Of a stretch of DNA of 64,000 bases, positions 11,540 through 22,518 are shown in pieces. A program made the translations under genes and the position numbers. The notes below the pieces were generated by a model. It was not told where the DNA came from and did no database searches. It saw nothing but the letters and a program-made list of their open reading frames with translations. Source of the DNA: Muscardinus avellanarius (taxonomy: Eukaryota > Chordata > Mammalia > Rodentia > Gliridae); contig OY726560.1 in the NCBI GenBank assembly GCA_963383645.1, positions 148,185,052 through 148,249,051 on the forward strand, read 5' to 3'. Position 1 is the stretch's first letter, and every line of letters begins with the position of its first letter.

Positions 11540-13770
11540 TATTAAGGAGTCCAGGGAGATGGCAACTGAGGGAAGCAGCACATACCAGTCCTGACACTCG
11601 ATCTCCATTGCCATGAAAACAGCATTCTACAAAGCCAGAAAATACTACCAGTAGAGGAATAACATGATAGGTACAAGGCGGCAGGGAAAAAAACTTAAAA
11701 GACCAATCAGAGAGCAAAAAAGAAACCTGCCTGCCTTTTGGTAGCTGGCACCACAGTGGTGCCACCTTGTCGCACTCCCCCAACTCCAGAGACAAACAGA
11801 AAAACAACCAAGGATGTGAAGTGAGCAGCTGAAGATCATTGGAATTGTAAGCCATCATCAGTTCTTCCTGCACAAACACCAGCTACAACTTCCAAGGCAG
11901 ACAAGCTCACCATGCCCTACAGGGATCCAGAGTGGCACACAACAACACCAGAAAAGAAACCCACTCACCTTCTGGCTGCAAATGTCACAGCATTGCCATC
12001 TCGCCTCACTACACCTGGCTCCAGAGACAAACAGGAAAAAAACAAAGGACTGGAATTAAGCAGCTGCATATCATTGAAATTATAAGTCATCAGTTCCTCC
12101 TGTGCAAACATCAGCTACAACTTGCAGCAGTGGCGGTTGAGCCCAACACACCCTCCAGAGATCCAGACCAGTACTCAACACAACTGTAAGTGAAGCCTCG
12201 GTCCCCATGGGAGAACACCCAGAAGCACCCCCAGGTATTTGCTGAGCCATGATAAACTCCTTGGGTCTAAGACTTTGCGGTTCAACCTGGAGAAAATGAG
12301 GATAGAGTCTGCTGTTGGACATAGCAGAGGCTCAGACAGACTCAAGTTCTGCATCAATGGAAAATGTGGGGGGAGAGACCTATGCTTAACACTAGACCCA
12401 ACTAGTAGGATCTCTGGGATCACCACAGACTGCCCAATTGTGGTAAGTGGGGAGAGGTCAGACCAGACCATCCCTAGCTCTGGAAAAAAAGAGACTCTTA
12501 CATTGAGTTTGGTTTCAGAGGCATCTGCCACTTATGGTGGCAAGGAAAGACCGAGACTCCACATTTGTGGAAAGTGTGTAGAGTGACCTTAACACTAGAT
12601 CCAGCCCCAATGATACTGGCCATATGCATAGACTGAGAAAGACTCTGAATCAGGCCTACAACAGGAAAGGTGCCGATGGCACTCTGTGTCTGCAAAGAGA
12701 GAGAATGCAGAGGCCCAGTCTGCTAACTATTCATTTATTTGTAGAGTTGCATTAATTTGTTTTTGGTGTTGTTTTTGTTTTTTGTTCTTTGTGTGTGTGT
12801 GTGTGTTTATGCCTGTTTGTTGACTCTCTTCCCAAACCCTCTCCCAAGCTTCTTCCCTTGTACATACCTGCTCTCTTCTCTCTATCCCTTTTCTTTCTTT
12901 TTCTCTCTTCTCTCTTCTTTGTCTTGTATTAAATCCACTTCATATCACTATACTGGAAGCTCTTCATTTGTTACTAGAATACTACTACATATTCACTATC
13001 TCTAATTTAACTACGTACTGCCTTACCAAATGCATACTCTCATTCTATATGATCCTTTCTGAGGCTTTACCCTATTCTTGCATTTATGACTTTGCTTCTT
13101 TCCTCGTTCAACCTTCACTGTTGAATACAATACAACTTGCACTTGGATATTCCAGCTGACACCTAGAGACTGAGAGAAATCTCTTAAAAGCAACAGATAC
13201 AAAATCTGAAATCAAGAGAAGGAGACTAACAAGGAAGCAGTGAGCTCCCACAGCCTCACAATAACAGAACCTGACAACACAGAATTACAGAGATCTCCAG
13301 AAGGTCAAATCAGAAATGTAATTGTAGAAGTAATACAGAACTTAAAAAAGACTATAGAATCTGAAGAAAATAAAGGATGCAATTATAAAAGTGAAGGCAT
13401 CGATTCATACTATAAACAATCAATTAAACCACATGGAGAATAGAATCTTGCTCCTAGAAGATGATCACTCCAAAAAAAAAAAAAACCCACATAGTATATA
13501 GAAAAAAAAACACCTGACAGCATGAATTGGACATTGAAGGAATATGGGCCCATTTTAAAAGAGCTAACCTAAGAATAATTTACATTGAAGAAGAAAAAGA
13601 AGGTGAAACCAAAGGGATCACTAAGCCTAACAGGAGAAGGAGTTGGGGAGGGAATTGGGTGGGGACTGGGTGAGGGCTAATTGAGTGATGTGTGCATTTA
13701 TGTCTCCACCATCTAGCATCCCATTAAGATGTATGAATACAATGCACCAATTAAAAAATGTAAAAAAGAA
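11540..13770 (+). mobile_element. Old L1: tandem 5' UTR monomers, ORF1 remnant, 3' end
   Basis: Starts with ggagtccagggagatggcaa, an L1-like 5' end. Two related units of about 240 bp (about 11750-11920 and 11990-12170; shared ctccagagacaaacag, ggaa...attgtaa/gaaattataagtcatc, cagctacaactt) look like 5' UTR monomers. A second pair shares agacctatgcttaacactag and agtgaccttaacactag (about 12370 and 12580). ORF1 remnant at 13200-13610 includes aaccacatggagaatagaat. The end (gtatgaatacaatgcaccaa) is an L1 3' terminus; ORF2 is deleted. Confidence 0.7.
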
Positions 13771-14854
13771 CCTCCCTTTTAGTGTCTCCTAATCTTGAAC
13801 CTGTAAAAACCTCAAGAACAATAGGTTTAAATTAACAGCATCTTCTAAAGACTTAACTGGAGGGAGGTTGGGGGCATGTGTGTCATATCTTATTCATTAT
13901 GTTAATTTAAAGGTAGAAGTATTATTATAAGTGGATTCAATATAGCTTCTTTTTGTTAATCCTGAAGTATCACATTTTCCTCTGGGTATAATGTTCTTGG
14001 TGTTCAAGACCTAGCAGGCAGCCCTATGTTGGGCAAACATAAGTTTTGATAACATTATTTTGCTATTAGGGTCAGTGCTCTGGGTTATTCTTAGGGACTT
14101 TATGAGGCTTTTTATCTACCAGTTGTGCCATCTGGTGGTTGGTCATGGTCTTGCAAGCCATTTGGCTTCTCTTGAAGCACAGGGGACATTTCTGTCTTTG
14201 ATAACCCTTTTGCAGGAATGTGCTAGTGACTCCTAGTTTCTGGGTTCTTCATGATCCCCCAATCAGGAGGTCAAATGCTTTACCAGAGTTAAAGGGCCAT
14301 TATAAAAATTTCATCATCCTCTGGGCAAGGGCCAAAGTATTAGTTGTTCTTTCTTAGATTTTTTATTTTCTGAATGTTCTCTAAGTCTTAGTTTTTGAAC
14401 ACCCAGAAGGTCCGTTTTCCAGTCCCTTTTAAGCTGTCTCGCAGGTGATGGCTATCATCTTCAAACTATCTTCCATCTTTCCCAGACCATGCACGAGAAC
14501 TAGGAAGTGTCTCCTCAAACTTGGTTCTTATCCAGTAGGTTTCAATGAATAATGAAGGATATACAAATATGAAAGTTCCTTTTTAAGCCAAGGGAAGATA
14601 GAAGACAAAACAGCTTCCCCATATGGGGGGAGGAATGTTCAAGAGAGTAACCCACAGCATTTCTTTGTTCATTCACCTATCAATAAATAACTCAGTTGAC
14701 TCCATATCTTCTCTATTATGAATACTTAATCAATAAACAGAGTAGTGAAGATATCTATTTCATGTACTGATTATATTTTCTTTATAAATAATATATTATA
14801 TATTATATATGCATATAAGATATTATATATTATATATGCATATAATATCATATA
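13771..14854. other. Intergenic, no gene recognised
   Basis: No convincing coding sequence. An AT-rich duplicated palindromic tract lies at 14784-14856. The rest (13870-14560) may be old repeat but I cannot assign a family. Confidence 0.5.
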
Positions 14855-14856
14855 TA
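14784..14856. repeat. AT-rich tandem palindromic repeat
   Basis: A unit of about 32 bp containing tattatatattatatatgca is present twice in tandem; each half is self-complementary (tatatgcatata). Confidence 0.75.
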
Positions 14857-14979
14857 TCCAGTAGTTGGATAACTGGATTATATGATAGTTTTATATTTAA
14901 ATTTTGAGAAAACTCCATACATTTTAATAATGAATATATTTAGTTATAGTCCCACCAGCTATATGTAAACATTTACCTT

Positions 14980-15197
14980 CTTTATTTTTTGGTGGTACTG
15001 GGAATGAAACCCAGGGGCATTCTACCTCTGAACTACACCCCCAGTCCTATTTTTTAGTCTTTTTTATTTTTTGCAACAGGAGCTCACTGAGTTGCAAAGG
15101 GCCTTGCTAAGTAGCTGAGGCTGTCTGGCAACTGTGATCCTCCAGTCTTCACCTCCCGAATGCTGGGATTACAAGTGTGTGCCACCATGCTTGTCTG
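14980..15197 (-). repeat. B1-dID type SINE
   Basis: Plus-strand ggtggtactgggaatgaaac to ccaccatgcttgtctg. It is inserted in an old antisense L1 fragment (about 14855-14979). Confidence 0.75.
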
Positions 15198-15290
15198 ACT
15201 TTCTTAATATATACCAACAAGCTGGATAATCTAGAGGGAATAATAAATTTTTGAACACACACAACTTACCAAGATTGAATAATTAAGAAA

Positions 15291-15488
15291 CAACTGGGTT
15301 TGGTGGTGCATGCTTATAATGCTAGTACTTGGGAGGCTGAGGCATGAGGATCACAGGTTCCTGGCAAGCCTCAGCTATTTAGTGAAGCCTTCCTCAACTT
15401 AGTAATAGCCTGTGTCAAAATAAAAAAAAGGGCTGGGGATATATCTCAGAGGTAGAATTCCCATGGGTTCAATTCCCAATACTGAAAA
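15291..15488 (+). repeat. B1-dID type SINE
   Basis: Runs from ctgggtttggtggtgcatgc to an ID-like tail, gggctggggatatatctcag, then ggttcaattcccaatactg. Confidence 0.75.
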
Positions 15489-15725
15489 AAACAGAAATAG
15501 AATATGTGAACACCTATGAATGAGAAAGTTGAATCACTAATAAAAAGGTGTGGAAAAAAACCTCAAGATCTCATAGTTGATTGTTGAATTCGACCAAACA
15601 TTTAAAGAATATCTAACATCTAATATTAATTATTCTCAAACTGTTGAAGAAAATTTAATAATTCAACAGAAAAAAATACTTTTTAACTTTTTCTATGAGG
15701 TCAGCATTAGCCTGACAAGAAAAGC

Positions 15726-15741
15726 AAAGAGAGAAAGAAAG

Positions 15742-15811
<70 letters not shown>

Positions 15812-15857
15812 AAAGAAGAAGAAGAGGAGGAGGAGGAGGAGGAGGAGGAGGAGGAAA
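15726..15857. repeat. 132-nt uninterrupted purine tract, (GA)n(GAA)n(GGA)n
   Basis: Every base from 15726 to 15857 is A or G. The tract is mostly (AG)n and ends in (GAA)n and (GGA)n, a compound microsatellite inside an L1 fragment. Confidence 0.95.
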
Positions 15858-16009
15858 TTATAGGCCAATATCCCTGATGAACATAAATTCAAAAATTCTC
15901 AAACAATAAAATTCAAAATTAGACACATTCAAAAATTTCTCAACACATTCTAAAATTTTCAACACAATACTAACAATATAAATTGTATAACACATTTAAA
16001 AGGTCATTC

Positions 16010-16140
16010 AGGCCAGGTTCAGTGGCACACCCCGATAGATTCAACTACTTGGGAAAATGAAGTGGGAGGATCACTTGAGCCCAGGTGGTCAAGATGATCC
16101 TGTGTAATAGAGAAAGACATCACCTCAAATTAAAAAAATA
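16010..16140 (+). repeat. B1/7SL-like monomer SINE
   Basis: Contains ggccaggttcagtggcacac, then gtgggaggatcacttgagcc. An older 7SL-derived monomer without a clear ID tail. Confidence 0.55.
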
Positions 16141-16554
16141 ATTCAGTATGACCAAGTTGATTAATCCCAGGGATAAAAAGATGGTTCAAAAAATGGAATT
16201 GAATCAATGTGACATATCACATTAACAAAAAGAAAAAATATATATATGATCGCTTCTAGAAATGTAAAAAAATATTGACAAAATTCAACATCATATTAAA
16301 AATTCTCAATAAATTAAAAATAAAAGGTAAGTACTTGAGCTTGTACCTTTTCAGATAGATTTTGTTACTTGCCTTACAAAGTTGGTTGTGAAATGCACAT
16401 GGTATGGCAGCCTCTGGTATGGTAAGCATCTTCTAGGTAAGGATTCTGAAATCTTTTTAATTTAATTTAATTTTTTGGTGTGGATAAATTAACCCAGGTG
16501 CATTCTACCTCTAAGCTTCATTGGCTTTGAAATTAGTCTGTTCCTGTTTTATGA

Positions 16555-16982
16555 GGAACTTGAGGTATATTATTAGGTTTTTTACTTGGTGAATTTTGTT
16601 TTTCTTATGTGGGTACTTAGTGCTATGAATTTTCCTCTTAAAACTACCTTCAAAGTGTCCCATAGATTTTGATATGTTGTGTCTCTATTTTCATTTAATT
16701 CTAGGATTAAAAAATTTATCTCCTTGTTTCTTCTATGAGCCAGTCCTCATTCTAAAGTGCATCACTCAATGTCCATATATTTAGGTAATTCTTTTTGTCT
16801 TCCTGTTGTTGATTTCTACTTTCATTCCATTATAATCTGGAAAGAGGCATGACATTTTATTGCATTTTTTGCATTTGCTAGTACTTGCTTTGTGTCCATG
16901 AGTATGGTCTGTTTAGGAAAAGCTTCCATGAGGTGCTGAGAAGAATGTGTATTTAGCTGTTGTTTGCCTATTTAGCTTATAC
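16555..16982 (-). mobile_element. Old L1, ORF2 part (left of a nested insertion)
   Basis: Antisense L1 text (gtgggtacttagtgctatga, then gaagaatgtgtatttagctg). It resumes after 20594 and reaches a 5' end near 24755. A SINE fragment precedes it at about 16455-16530. Confidence 0.7.
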
Positions 16983-18232
16983 TATTCTTTAGTTTTGTTT
17001 TGTTATACATATTTTTATTGAAAATAAATGGTATACATTTAAACTGTACTTGGTGCCCTCTCCCCCATCCCTATTTTCCCTCCCCCTTTTCCAACAATGA
17101 TTGTCCAGGTTAACCATGCTATATTCACACTTTTATACATATTTGGATTTAGACCCTCATTAATCAGGTTCAGCCTTCTTCCTCTCCTATCTTTCCATTA
17201 AAACTTTGCTGAGATTTCCCTTCCATTATCTGGAGTCTCTATGGTATCCCCAATGCTCCATAGTTTGGGCATATTAGAGGAAAGATATGTCCATTCTCTT
17301 TCTGTGCTTAGCTGATCTCACTTACATAATGCTCTCCAGGACTTTCCATCATCTTGCAAATGACATGAGTTTGTTCTTTATAGCTGAATAGAATTCCATT
17401 GTGTGTATTTCCCATAATTTTGCAATCCATTCATCTGTTAATGGGAACCTGGGTTGGTTCCCTATTTTGGCTATTACAAATTGTGCTGCTATGAACATAG
17501 GTATGCACATGTTGCTGTAATTCTCTTATTTCAACCCCTTTGGAAAAATACCCAGGAGTGGTGGAGCTGGATCATATGGTGGATCTATTCCCAGTTTTCT
17601 AAGGAATCTCCACATAGATCTCCATCGTGGCTGAACTAGTTTGCACTCCCACCAACAGTGTAAAGGAGCTCCTCTTTCTCCACATCCTCCCCAGCATTTG
17701 TTGTTATTTGATTTCTTTATGCTTGCCACTCTGACTGTGGTTAGATGGAATTTCAGTGTAGTTTTGATTTGTATCTCCCTGATGGCTAATGATGTAGAAC
17801 ATCTTTTCACGTATCTATTGGCCATTTGAATTTCTTCTTTTGTAAAGTGTATATTCAGTTCAATTGCCCATTTCTTGATTGGGTTGTTTGTTTTGCTAGT
17901 GTAGAGTCTTTTGAACTCTCTGTATATTCTGGATATTATCCCTCTATCAAGAGTGGTGGCTGGTAAAGATCTTCTCCCATTCTGTAGGCTTCTTCTTTAG
18001 GTTATTGATGGATTCCTTTGATGAGAAGAATCTTTTTAGTTTGATGCCATCCCACTTGTTAATTCTTGCTTAATTTCCTGAGCTTGGGAGGTTTTGTTGA
18101 GAAAGTTACTGCCTGTGCCATTATATTGTAGTGTTGAGCCTATGCCCTCCTCTAATAACTTCACAGTCTTTGGTCTAATTTTTAAGTCTTTGATCCATCT
18201 CGAGTTGATTCCTGTGCATGGTGAAAGGTAAG

Positions 18233-19543
18233 TGCCGAAAGCCAGCTAGTCCAATGGGGCGCGAGTTTGCTCAAGGTCGAGGGTCTCAGTAAAGGTGGGG
18301 AAGGACAGAGTGATTTTCTACAGATTCTTATCTGTAGCGGTTCTTTCCTAGGAAAATAATCCTATGATCGGCGCTTTAAAAAGAACCTGACATGGATCGA
18401 TGCTTCTTGTGCAATCGAACACTTTATTTTTGGACACAAGATTTTTTATATATTCCCCTCTCCCAGTGAATTTCTAGTAAAAGGAAGTGCAAAACACCTA
18501 AGGTACAAAAGAGAGATACACATGCAAATTACCAAACCTGAACAAGACAAAAGTAAAGACTGGGATATTCCAGGTCTTTGTGTTTGAAATCAGTCCCATT
18601 ATCTCAGGTGGGCCTTGTGCTCGGGAGCCCAGCCCCCTTTGGCCTTGCAGCTGCAGAGGCTTCTATTTGGCTAAAAGTCACACCCAAGATCACTCGAAGA
18701 ATCCAGTTTTTAAGAGTTTTCATTCCTAGGGCTTAATCCAATGTCCTCCTTTATATATAATGGGGGACGAAGTCCGAGATTCCAGCTTTCATATAGTTAT
18801 CGTAAGGAAAATCCGTGTTCCTTTATGATGATTCAAGGAACTTCGATGAATGTCTCCTGGATTTTGTCTGCAATACTATCCACTGTCTGAAAACTTAAAC
18901 AAACTCATAACACAATTTAAACACCAAGAAATGACATGAGGTCTTTAGATTTAGTTGTCAGATATATTTCTCTAGCAGCTGAGCATTTTTCCTCTTTTAA
19001 TAATCCATATCCCTATCACTAACCCTCTGCAACTTTCTTTTCTTTTCTGATTACCCTAATTCTCTCTTTCCCATTCGGGCCAATCTCAGGATAAGCTCTT
19101 CTTCATACAAAATATTTTCTTATTCTCACCATATTTTCTTTCTTTCATCTTTACACATCTATTTTATCTGTCCTTTGTTTTGACATAGCTATTTTTAACC
19201 AGGTGGTGTCGCTGTATTGAAGGTCGAAGGTGGACTGGAATGCTGCTTCTAATTACCATTTGAACAAGGCTCATCTAATTACCATTTGAGCAAGGCTGAA
19301 AGTTTACTGGAAGGACATGGATTCAATTTTCACTCACAGTCCTGATCTTTTTTCCACCGGAGCAATTTCATGTGGAAAGTTAAAAGAATCATTACTAAAA
19401 GAATAGTAGTTATGAAAGAATATCTAGGAGTGGAGGAGTTTTTTGGCCGGAGACGATGCCCTCTCTCGGGGCTAATCGCCGATGACTACATGGATTCTCA
19501 CACATGTAGATGCTGAGATGGAGTGGGCAGCAAAGTCTTGGCA
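18233..19543 (-). mobile_element. ERVK-like solo LTR, 1,311 bp, 6-bp target duplication
   Basis: The insert begins TGCCGAAAG and ends CTTGGCA (inverted TGCC/GGCA ends), flanked by GGTAAG at 18227-18232 and 19544-19549; without it the L1 text reads through. On the minus strand a TATA-like tatataaaaa (about 18450) and AATAAA (about 18430) lie near the 3' end, fixing orientation. Six-base target duplications are typical of betaretrovirus/ERVK elements, and an LTR of about 1.3 kb resembles MMTV in length only. No internal viral genes are present. Confidence 0.82.
19248..19299. repeat. 26-bp direct tandem repeat in the LTR U3
   Basis: tctaattaccatttgaacaa and its near copy tctaattaccatttgagcaa, each followed by ggctca or ggctga, lie head to tail. 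Confidence 0.85.
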
Positions 19544-20412
19544 GGTAAGGATTTAGTTCCATCTTTCTACAAATAGATAGCCAATTCTCCCAGCACCATT
19601 TGTTGAAAAGGCTGTCTTTTCTCCAGCATATGAGTTTGGCCCCTTTGTAAAAGATTAATTGACTGTAGGTGTGTGGATTTGTTTCTGTATCTTCTATTCT
19701 GTTCCACTGGTAGGTATACTTGTTATTGTGCAAGACAAGGATGCTCATTATCACCATTCCTTTTCAATATAGTCCTTGAGACTCTTGCCACAGCAATAAG
19801 ACAAGAGAAGGAAATCAAAGGAATGCAAATAGGAATAGAGGAATTAAAAATATCCTTATTTGCAGATGACATGATCCTTTATCTGGAAGACCCAAAGAAC
19901 TCAACCAAAAGACTTCTGGAGCAGATTAACAAATTCAGCAAAGTTACAGCATATAAAATCAACCTAAAGAAATCAGTGGCTTTTCTTTACACCAACAATG
20001 AATCCACAATGAAAGAAATAAAGAAAACAATTCCACTCACTATAACCTCAAAACCAATAAAATACCTAGGAATAAATCTAACCAAAAATGTAAAAGAAAA
20101 AACCTCTACAACAAAAACTATAAAACATTAAAGAAAGAAATTGAAGAAAACCTTGGAAGAGGGAAAGATCTCCCATGCTCATGGATAGGCAGAATAAATA
20201 TCATCAAAATGACCATTCTGCCAAAAGTGATCTATAGATTCAATGCAATTTCCATTAAAATACCAACAACATTCTTCATAGACCTAGAAAAATCAATATG
20301 AACTTTATATGGAGAAAGAAAAGACCCAGAATAGTCAAAGCAATTCTCAGCAATAAGAATCATGCAGGAGGCATCACAATCCCAGACTTCAAATTATTCT
20401 TTAGTTTTAAAA

Positions 20413-20594
20413 GCCGGGCGTGGTGGTGCATGCTTGTAATCTCACACTTGGGAGGTAGAGACAGGAGGATCGCACTGGGTTGAAGCCATCCTTGCTGACT
20501 TAAGGGACCCTGTTTCCAAATAAAAATATAAAATACGTCTGGGAGTGTAGCTGGAGGTAGAAGGGTTTCCAGGAACCCCAGTACCACCAAAAAA
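20413..20594 (+). repeat. Young B1-dID SINE
   Basis: Starts gccgggcgtggtggtgcatg and ends ccaggaaccccagtaccacc with an A-run. It lies next to the L1 target duplication. Confidence 0.88.
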
Positions 20595-21016
20595 CATCTT
20601 TACTATTATTTGGTCTGAAATATTGATTTAGTGGTGAGAGAGGTGTGTTGAAGTATCTCAATATTATTAAATTGGGGTCTATCTGAATCTTAATATTCCA
20701 AAGAGCTTGTTTTATAAAAGTGAATGCAGACACATCTAGGGCATAATTGTTTACAGTCATTACATATTCTAATTGTATTGTTATTTTATCAGTAAGAAAT
20801 GACCAGCTTTGTCTCTTTTGGTAATTTTTGGCTTAACAACTGCTTTGTCAGATATGAAAATTGCTACACCTGCTTGTTTTCAGCCTTCATTTACTTAGAA
20901 TATCTTTTTTCAACCTTTCACCTTTATCCTGTGAATATCTTTGCCTGTAAACTGCATTTGTTGCAATAAGGATATAGTTATATTATGGTTTTTAATCCAC
21001 ATTGTTAGTCTATGCC

Positions 21017-21450
21017 TTTTTTCTTTTTGCAGTACTGGAGATGGAACCCAGGGGCACTGTACCTTGGAACTATACCCCCAGCCCTAGATTTAGTCTTTTT
21101 AATTAAATTAATTAATTAATTAATTAATTTGGTGGTACTGGGGTTCCTGGAAACCCTTCTACCTCTGGGTTACACTCCCAGACCTATTTTTATATTGTTT
21201 TATTTGGAAACAGGGTCTCTTAAGCCAGCGAGGCTGGCTTCGAACCAGCACAATCCTGCTGTCTCTGCCTCCCAAGCACGGGGATTACAAGCTTGAGCCA
21301 CCACGCCAGGCTAGTCTTTTTTATTTTTGGAAAAGGGTCTCACTGAGTTGTAAAGAGCCTCACTAAGTAGCTGAAGCTGTCTGCAAACCAAAATCCTCCA
21401 GTCTCTACATCCTGAATGCTGGGATTACAAACATGTGCCACCATGCCTGA
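21017..21450 (-). repeat. B1-dID SINE split by a nested younger copy
   Basis: The outer element is flanked by tagtctatgcc (21006-21016) and tagtctatacc (21451-21461). A younger copy at 21101-21311 interrupts it, with its own duplication tagtcttttt (21091-21100 and 21312-21321). Confidence 0.85.
21101..21311 (-). repeat. Nested young B1-dID SINE
   Basis: Plus-strand (AATT)n tail, then ggtggtactggggttcctgg to gagccaccacgccaggc, inside the older SINE. Confidence 0.88.
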
Positions 21451-21461
21451 TAGTCTATACC

Positions 21462-21658
21462 CTTTTTTTTTCTTTTTCTTTTTTGGTGGTACTGGGGTTC
21501 TTGGAGCCCTTCTACCTCCAGGCTACACTCCCAGACCTATTTTATACTTTTTATTTGGAAACAGGGTCTCTTAAGCCAGCGCGCTAACTTTGAACCTGCG
21601 CGATCCTCCTGTCTCCGCCTCCCAAGTGCGGGGATTACAAACGTGCGCCACCACACCC
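21462..21658 (-). repeat. B1-dID SINE at the same target
   Basis: Starts after tagtctatacc and is followed by agtccatgcc, a third version of the same target sequence. Confidence 0.82.
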
Positions 21659-22284
21659 TGAAGTCCATGCCTTTTAATTGAGGTAGATTATATCTTTGTC
21701 ATTCAAGGTTATTTTTGAGAGATGATTTTGTTTTCTCTCATTTTGAATTATATTTTCTGTTTGATATAGTGTTATTTCTTTTTTGCTTAGTTGCTCATCT
21801 CATGAAATTTATCCCATCTCTGGTCTGGTATCTATTTCTCTTCTTTGTTTTTACTTCTTTTAAGTATTTTCTTTAGTGCCAGCTTAATAGTAATGAATTC
21901 TTTTAGTTCCTGATTATCTTGGAATGTTTTTCTTTTGCCATAAATTTTGAATGATATCTTTGCTGGATATAGCAGTCTTGTTTGGAAATTGTATTGTTTT
22001 CAAAGTTTAGAGTATATCCTATCAGTCTCTCCTGCCTTCATGGTTCATCTTGAATAGTCAGGAGCAATTTTTATTGCTTTGCCCCTGAATACCACCCATC
22101 CTTTTGCTCTTGATATATTTAAGATTCTCTTTTTGACATCCATGTTTATCATTTCAATTATTATGAGGAATGGAGAAGTTCTTCTTTGATCTGCTAATTG
22201 GGGTTCTAAACATCTTAAGTGCTTGGAGATTCGTCTTGTCCATGTTTTGGAATTGTTTGTTATTATTTCTCTGAAGAGATTTCT

Positions 22285-22293
22285 TTTTTGTAT

Positions 22294-22332
<39 letters not shown>

Positions 22333-22518
22333 TTTTGGTGGTACTGGGGTTACTGGAAATACTTCTACCTCTGAACTACACTCCCAGACCCGTTTTTATA
22401 TTTTTTATTTGGAAACAAGGTCTTTTAAGCCAGCGAGGCTGGCTTCAAACCTGTGTGGGATCCTCCTGTCTCCACCTCCCAAGCGCAGGGCTTACAATGG
22501 AGCGCCACCATGCCTGGC
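22285..22518 (-). repeat. B1-dID SINE with long (TTTA)n tail
   Basis: Flanked by tgaagagatttct at 22272-22284 and 22519-22531. The tail is about 11 TTTA units. Confidence 0.88.

Larger units (their letters stand above)
15540..16330 (+). mobile_element. Old L1 ORF2 (RT region) fragment
   Basis: Sense L1 text such as gaggtcagcattagcctgac, taggccaatatccctgatga and accaagttgattaatcccag, with stops throughout. It is interrupted by a purine tract (15726-15857) and a SINE (16010-16140). Confidence 0.7.
16997..20394 (-). mobile_element. Younger L1 with 5' inversion, 14-bp target duplication
   Basis: Flanked by identical tattctttagtttt at 16983-16996 and 20395-20408. From 16997 to about 19711 the L1 is antisense, 3' end first. 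At about 19712-19728 it switches to sense, with RT motif FADDM (around 19858). This antisense-then-sense structure is the signature of twin priming. An LTR is inserted at 18233-19543. L1 length without the LTR is about 2.1 kb. Confidence 0.85.

Noticed and set aside
11514..12586. Several open frames of 64-121 codons on both strands
   Set aside because: They fall in the tandem 5' UTR modules of an old L1 and overlap one another on opposite strands.
15577..15909. 110-codon frame rich in Arg-Glu-Arg-Glu and Gly
   Set aside because: The protein is the translation of an L1 fragment plus a GA/GGA microsatellite.
18233..19543. This LTR as the direct sense promoter of PNLIP copy B
   Set aside because: The TATA-like and AATAAA positions orient it on the minus strand, away from copy B. 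An enhancer or antisense role remains possible but is not shown.
19673..20131. 152-codon frame with an RT-like FADDM motif as a host gene
   Set aside because: It is the inverted 5' part of an L1 ORF2, preceded by an inversion junction and lacking a real start.
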